The notes under the pieces: generated by a model | What the model saw: only the letters and a program-made list of their open reading frames with translations | Database searches by the model: none | What the model was told of the DNA's origin: nothing | Made by a program: the position numbers and the translations under genes | Assembly (NCBI GenBank): GCA_002382605.1 | Contig: DFYG01000163.1 | Coordinates: 1-11,408, forward strand | Length of the DNA stretch: 11,408 nucleotides | Reading direction: 5' to 3' | Origin: Synergistaceae bacterium UBA4088 | Lineage (GTDB): Bacteria > Synergistota > Synergistia > Synergistales > Thermovirgaceae | In this document: positions 9,107 through 11,408 of the stretch, in pieces | Position numbering within the stretch: position 1 is the stretch's first letter | Layout of the letters: each line of letters opens with the position of its first letter

Positions 9107-9118
9107 GGTTCACGAACC
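9107..9118. repeat. Inverted repeat GGTTC-AC-GAACC between pfk and the patatin-like gene
   Basis: A perfect 5-2-5 palindrome lies about 75 nt upstream of the phospholipase start, in the 187-nt gap. Its loop is too short for a terminator and no T tract follows, so if functional it would more likely be a protein-binding site. It may equally be chance. Confidence 0.3.
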
Positions 9119-9219
9119 TTAAAATAATTCTCCGTCGCTTCATCCTCACGGCGGGTCTATTTGTAAGCTTTACGCCCTTTGTGAGAGATGCGGGTTTGTC
9201 CTCTGACTTTTTTCAAGGG

Positions 9220-10485
9220 TTAGTTGTTTGTCACGTACTGAAATCGCTTCCTGAATGCATCCGGAGAGAGTCTCGCTGCCACAGCCATCTTTTCGAATTC
9301 GATGCCGGGTTCAAAATCAGTTTTTTCCAACCGTATCATGTATGCCCTGGCGATGCGGTACTGGATGGAATCGGTGTTCACCATTCTGACGCGGGTCTTT
9401 TTTGTCACGGGGTCCATAATATCTTCAAACGAGATTGGCGTGATCTGGTTGTTCTGAATGGTTACAAGGGCGTTGGTCCCGCCGTTCCTGAGGAAATCCA
9501 CGGCGGCGTATCCAAGGTTCCTGGTATATTCAATGTCAAAGGCATTGGGAGGAGCACAACGGACTTCATACCCAACGTCCTGGTTGATAATGGTCATCTT
9601 TATGCCCAGTGATTCCAGGTTGGCAAGAAGCGTCTTCTTCAGCATTTCCGAGAACTTGATCTCCGCGTAGCGGGTATGCCCGTGTTCGTCGCGCTCGACA
9701 CAGGCGGCCTGGAGATCCTCGTCCCGCACTCTCTCGATAAGACCTTCCGCAACTACCGCCACACCGTGATGCCTGCCAGAAGCAAGTCTTTTGATTATGG
9801 ATCCAGTAATGACATCCGCAAGGAGAGACATGGGGATCTTTTCTTCCGTTGGAAACTCTTCGGGTATAAGGGTCAATGTGGCACCTGAACTCTTCCCGAT
9901 ACCAAGCGAGAGATGTCCGGCCACCCGTCCCATGGCAACAACGATGTACCATCGACTCGTGGTCATGGCATCGACCATCAGATTCGAGACGATATCGGTG
10001 CCTATCGCCCGCGCCGACTCGAAGCCGAAAGTTGGGATCCCTTCAGGCAGGGGCAGGTCGTTGTCGATGGTCTTTGGCACATGGACAAAACTGATGGTAA
10101 GGTCGAGATTATTTTTCGCGTAGTCGGCCACACAGGCGGCGGAATAGGCGGTATCGTCTCCCCCTATGGTGACAAGATGCGTAACGCCGAGTTCGATGAG
10201 TGTATCCACCACGTTCTTAAGAGACTCTTCGCTCCTGGTAGGGTTGAATCTCGAAATCCGGAGAATACTGCCTCCCTCAAGGTAAATACGGCTGACCGTG
10301 TCAATGTTGAGGGGAACGACCAGTTTTTCCCGCTTTCCCAGGTTCAGGAAACCATCGTAAACGCCATAAACCTTCCACCCTGAATTTTCGGCTTCGATGG
10401 TTATTGCGCTTATTACGCTGTTGATCCCTGGTGCAGGACCACCTCCGCAAACAATGGCCAGGGTTTTCTGGGCTGGGTTATTCAT
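9220..10485 (-). CDS. 6-phosphofructokinase, probably pyrophosphate-dependent (421 aa)
   Basis: This enzyme phosphorylates fructose 6-phosphate to fructose 1,6-bisphosphate in glycolysis. The N-terminal phosphate-donor loop is GGGPAPG (residues 14-20), the active-site segment is IGGDDT (107-112), the catalytic loop is PKTIDND (137-143), and the substrate-binding segment is MGRVAGHL (185-192). ATP-dependent enzymes have Gly at the second Asp of GGDD and Gly where PKTIDND has Lys. Asp plus Lys is the known signature of PPi-dependent enzymes, which are reversible. The length and GGGPAPG start resemble the Thermotoga TM0289 type. I chose ATG 10485 because a near-perfect AAGGAGGT lies 5 nt upstream and the family's N-terminus begins there. 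The reading frame stays open 51 codons further upstream, but that part shows no similarity to the family. It stops at TAA 9222-9220. A phospholipase gene follows 187 nt on. Confidence 0.95.
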   Translation of the reverse strand: MNNPAQKTLAIVCGGGPAPGINSVISAITIEAENSGWKVYGVYDGFLNLGKREKLVVPLNIDTVSRIYLEGGSILRISRFNPTRSEESLKNVVDTLIELGVTHLVTIGGDDTAYSAACVADYAKNNLDLTISFVHVPKTIDNDLPLPEGIPTFGFESARAIGTDIVSNLMVDAMTTSRWYIVVAMGRVAGHLSLGIGKSSGATLTLIPEEFPTEEKIPMSLLADVITGSIIKRLASGRHHGVAVVAEGLIERVRDEDLQAACVERDEHGHTRYAEIKFSEMLKKTLLANLESLGIKMTIINQDVGYEVRCAPPNAFDIEYTRNLGYAAVDFLRNGGTNALVTIQNNQITPISFEDIMDPVTKKTRVRMVNTDSIQYRIARAYMIRLEKTDFEPGIEFEKMAVAARLSPDAFRKRFQYVTNN

Positions 10486-10535
10486 CGTGAACCTCCTTAG
10501 GAAAAAACATTTACTTGGTTCCAATAATAACCTAC

Positions 10536-10551
10536 AGTTGCCAAAAGTTGC
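10536..10551. repeat. Direct repeat of AGTTGC, 10-bp period, upstream of pfk
   Basis: The plus strand reads AGTTGC at 10536-10541 and again at 10546-10551, exactly one helical turn apart, 51-66 nt before the phosphofructokinase ATG. Two half-sites on the same DNA face are a common operator layout, but two copies of a 6-mer can occur by chance. Confidence 0.3.
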
Positions 10552-10713
10552 AGCATAAAAACCAGCAGAACTTTCCTTTTTGCGCGTAATAAACCGGAGG
10601 GATTTCCGAAAATAATTCCAGGGAAGTTGAGCCTTCATTACTGTGATAGCAATATTTTCTGTAAAGCCCTTTGTCGGGGTTGTGAACCGGTGATCCCATT
10701 TATCCCTGTCCCG

Positions 10714-10722
10714 ATTATATCA
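10714..10722 (-). promoter_or_regulatory. Extended -10 element TGATATAAT, candidate pfk promoter
   Basis: On the minus strand TGATATAAT (10722-10714) matches the extended -10 consensus TGnTATAAT perfectly. The -35 position is weak (CTGAAG, 3 of 6 matches at a 16-nt spacer), which extended -10 promoters tolerate. Transcription would begin near 10707 and give the phosphofructokinase mRNA a leader of about 220 nt. I recognise no riboswitch class in it. Confidence 0.45.
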
Positions 10723-10920
10723 TCAGTTCTCCGGTCTTCAGTCCCGGTTGGGAATGGGTCAGATTCAGCCATGGCAGGATTTTCTGCATACTTTCAGCCC
10801 TCCCACGCACATTTGAAGGAGCAACCTGTTGAAAGCGATCTTATGACGGGCTCAGCTTTGGTGCTTATATCCTGATATTCCTATTGCAGAATATTTTGTT
10901 CTTCCGGAATGATATTCTTT

Positions 10921-11200
10921 TCAGACTGAAACAAAGCCTAGATCTGCGAGGTCCTGATATTGCTCATCCTTCCTAATAACATCAAGTCAGGTTTCAACTG
11001 TCAGTGCTGTCATTTTCCGAACCACTTCTCTAATCTGCCTGGCAGAAGAATCCCCCTCCAAAAAAATCAATGCAAATGCAAAATAGGGGTCTGGATTTTT
11101 CATGGCTTGTTCCTCGTGTGTTGATTATCGCCTGCAGGTTCGAATCAACAAGCATAAGCCCCTTTATCCCTTCCATAAACCAGAAATCATATTGAATCAC
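10921..11200 (-). pseudogene. Possible decayed small gene, frameshifted and with an internal TGA
   Basis: Unrecognised. Frame 1 runs from GTG 11200 for 56 codons to TAG 11032-11030 and begins with a protein-like stretch (VIQYDFWFMEGIKGLMLVDS, then NLQAIINTRG). It then turns Cys/Phe/Gly-rich where a T7 and a G5 run sit close together. Frame 2 takes over with protein-like composition: from ATG 11103 it reads MKNPDPYFAFALIFLEG, then SARQIREVVRKMTALTVET, a TGA at 10989-10987, and 21 more codons (LDVIRKDEQYQDLADLGFVS) to TGA 10923-10921. A single gene broken by one frameshift and one stop would explain this. Chance open frames are the alternative. There is no clear ribosome binding site and no family resemblance I can name. 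Confidence 0.28.
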
Positions 11201-11249
11201 TTATCATTTACATTCCAGGATTTCAAAACCCCATCAAGCCGTAGGCCAC

Positions 11250-11285
11250 AAAAAAACAGCTCCCGGAGAATATCCAGGAACTGTT
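11250..11285 (-). terminator. Intrinsic terminator of the tRNA transcript
   Basis: On the minus strand AACAGTTCCTGGA (11285-11273) pairs over 13 bp, with two G-U pairs, with TCCGGGAGCTGTT (11267-11255) around the 5-nt loop TATTC. A run of T follows to 11250. It begins 15 nt after the encoded CCA end of tRNA-Met, so it is the natural end of the tRNA operon. Confidence 0.93.
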
Positions 11286-11300
11286 TGAGTTCAACTTAAG

Positions 11301-11377
11301 TGGTGGCGGTGAGTGGATTCGAACCACTGACACTGCGGGTATGAACCGCATGCTCTAGCCAGCTGAGCTACACCGCC
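11301..11377 (-). tRNA. tRNA-Met (CAU), elongator type
   Basis: The complete 77-nt cloverleaf includes an encoded CCA (11303-11301). The acceptor stem GGCGGTG/CACCGCC is fully paired, the D stem is GCTC/GAGC, the anticodon stem is TGCGG/CCGCA with loop TTCATAC (anticodon CAT), and the T arm is AGTGG-TTCGAAT-CCACT. G1-C72 pairing rules out the bacterial initiator, which has an unpaired 1-72. The acceptor start GGCGGTGTAGCTCAGCTGG and loop CGGTTCATACCCG match the Bacillus-type elongator tRNA-Met as I remember it. G4-C69 and G5-C68 differ from the C4-G69/C5-G68 pairs that TilS recognises in E. coli tRNA-Ile(CAU), which argues against an isoleucine tRNA. It is co-transcribed with the tRNA just upstream. 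Confidence 0.95.
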
Positions 11378-11383
11378 TGATAA

Positions 11384-11408
11384 TGGTAGCGGGGACAGGA
11401 TTTGAACC
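11384..11408 (-). tRNA. Partial tRNA (3' end only, identity unknown)
   Basis: The minus strand shows the end of a T arm (GG, loop TTCAAAT, CCTGT), the acceptor 3' strand CCCCGCT, discriminator A and encoded CCA (11386-11384). The anticodon lies outside the window, so the amino acid cannot be assigned. The acceptor implies a 5' end of AGCGGGG, hence an A1-U72 pair. Only 6 nt separate it from tRNA-Met, so both come from one precursor. Confidence 0.9.

Larger units (their letters stand above)
10486..11249. other. Long stretch without an intact gene between pfk and the tRNA terminator
   Basis: About 760 bases contain no ORF with recognisable domains on either strand. The longest candidates are a plus-strand 82-codon ORF (10627-10875) with no ribosome binding site or family resemblance, and the upstream extension of the phosphofructokinase frame. 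What I can point to are a possible decayed minus-strand gene (10921-11200), a perfect extended -10 element (10714-10722) and a short direct repeat (10536-10551), each listed separately. I looked for the conserved cores of RNase P RNA, tmRNA and SRP RNA and did not find them. Confidence 0.6.

Noticed and set aside
9119..9188. Short basic minus-strand ORF in the pfk-phospholipase gap (includes MKRRRIILRF)
   Set aside because: Only 22 codons from its ATG and a weak ribosome binding site; compatible with chance.
9013..9612. 199-codon plus-strand ORF
   Set aside because: It is an antisense shadow of the phosphofructokinase 3' part and the gap beyond; no protein-like features.
10486..10638. 51-codon upstream extension of the phosphofructokinase frame
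   Set aside because: The extension has no family similarity, and a near-perfect AAGGAGGT sits 5 nt before ATG 10485, where the family N-terminus begins.
10627..10875. 82-codon plus-strand ORF
   Set aside because: No ribosome binding site, no family resemblance, opposite to all genes here, and it overlaps the candidate phosphofructokinase promoter.
10986..10990. TGA at 10989-10987 as a recoded (selenocysteine or tryptophan) codon
   Set aside because: TGA serves as the stop in glnS, tilS and the phospholipase gene, no SECIS-like hairpin stands out, and the frame is also broken upstream, so decay is simpler.
11136..11147. GGTTCGAATC, a T-arm-like sequence that could mark a tRNA remnant or attachment site
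   Set aside because: The flanks do not form a T stem (GCAGG against CAACA), the orientation is opposite to tRNA-Met, and TTCGAA is self-complementary. Only about 10 bases are shared, too few for an att site.

Overview
The window is a stretch of bacterial housekeeping chromosome. Every supportable gene lies on the minus strand, so transcription runs from high to low coordinates. I see no phage, transposon, CRISPR array or defence system, and no undescribed multi-gene system. The points worth following up are small and local: start-codon choice, gene overlap, promoter placement and a decayed tract.

Layout in transcription order. (1) 11408-11250: the 3' end of a cut-off tRNA, a complete elongator tRNA-Met(CAU), and a very good intrinsic terminator. 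(2) 11249-10486: about 760 bases with no intact gene. It holds a possible decayed ORF (11200-10921), a perfect extended -10 element (10722-10714) and a short direct repeat just ahead of the next gene. (3) 10485-8268: a phosphofructokinase with the sequence marks of the pyrophosphate-dependent type, then a patatin-like phospholipase, closed by an intrinsic terminator (8145-8101). (4) 7977-2383: glnS, tilS, hpt and ftsH. The tilS-hpt-ftsH order is a widespread bacterial cluster (tRNA-Ile lysidine synthesis, purine salvage, membrane protein quality control). Here glnS precedes it, so two tRNA-function genes lead the cluster. An intrinsic terminator (2320-2276) follows ftsH. (5) 2253-1: uvrB and the first 103 codons of uvrA, overlapping by 98 bases out of frame, encoding two parts of the UvrABC nucleotide excision repair machinery.

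Organism. The genes point to a bacterium using the standard code (TGA is a stop in several genes). A PPi-type phosphofructokinase of the GGGPAPG/GGDDT/PKTIDND class suggests an anaerobe with a PPi-linked glycolysis. A dedicated glutaminyl-tRNA synthetase narrows the field, because many bacteria lack GlnRS. My guess is an anaerobe such as a Synergistota or a deltaproteobacterial-type lineage, but this rests on gene content and general impression, not on a search, and is low confidence.

The main uncertainties are the true start of tilS (an in-frame ACG has a far better ribosome binding site than the first conventional start), the start of uvrA, the location of the uvrBA promoter, and whether the tract between the phosphofructokinase gene and the tRNAs is a pseudogene.
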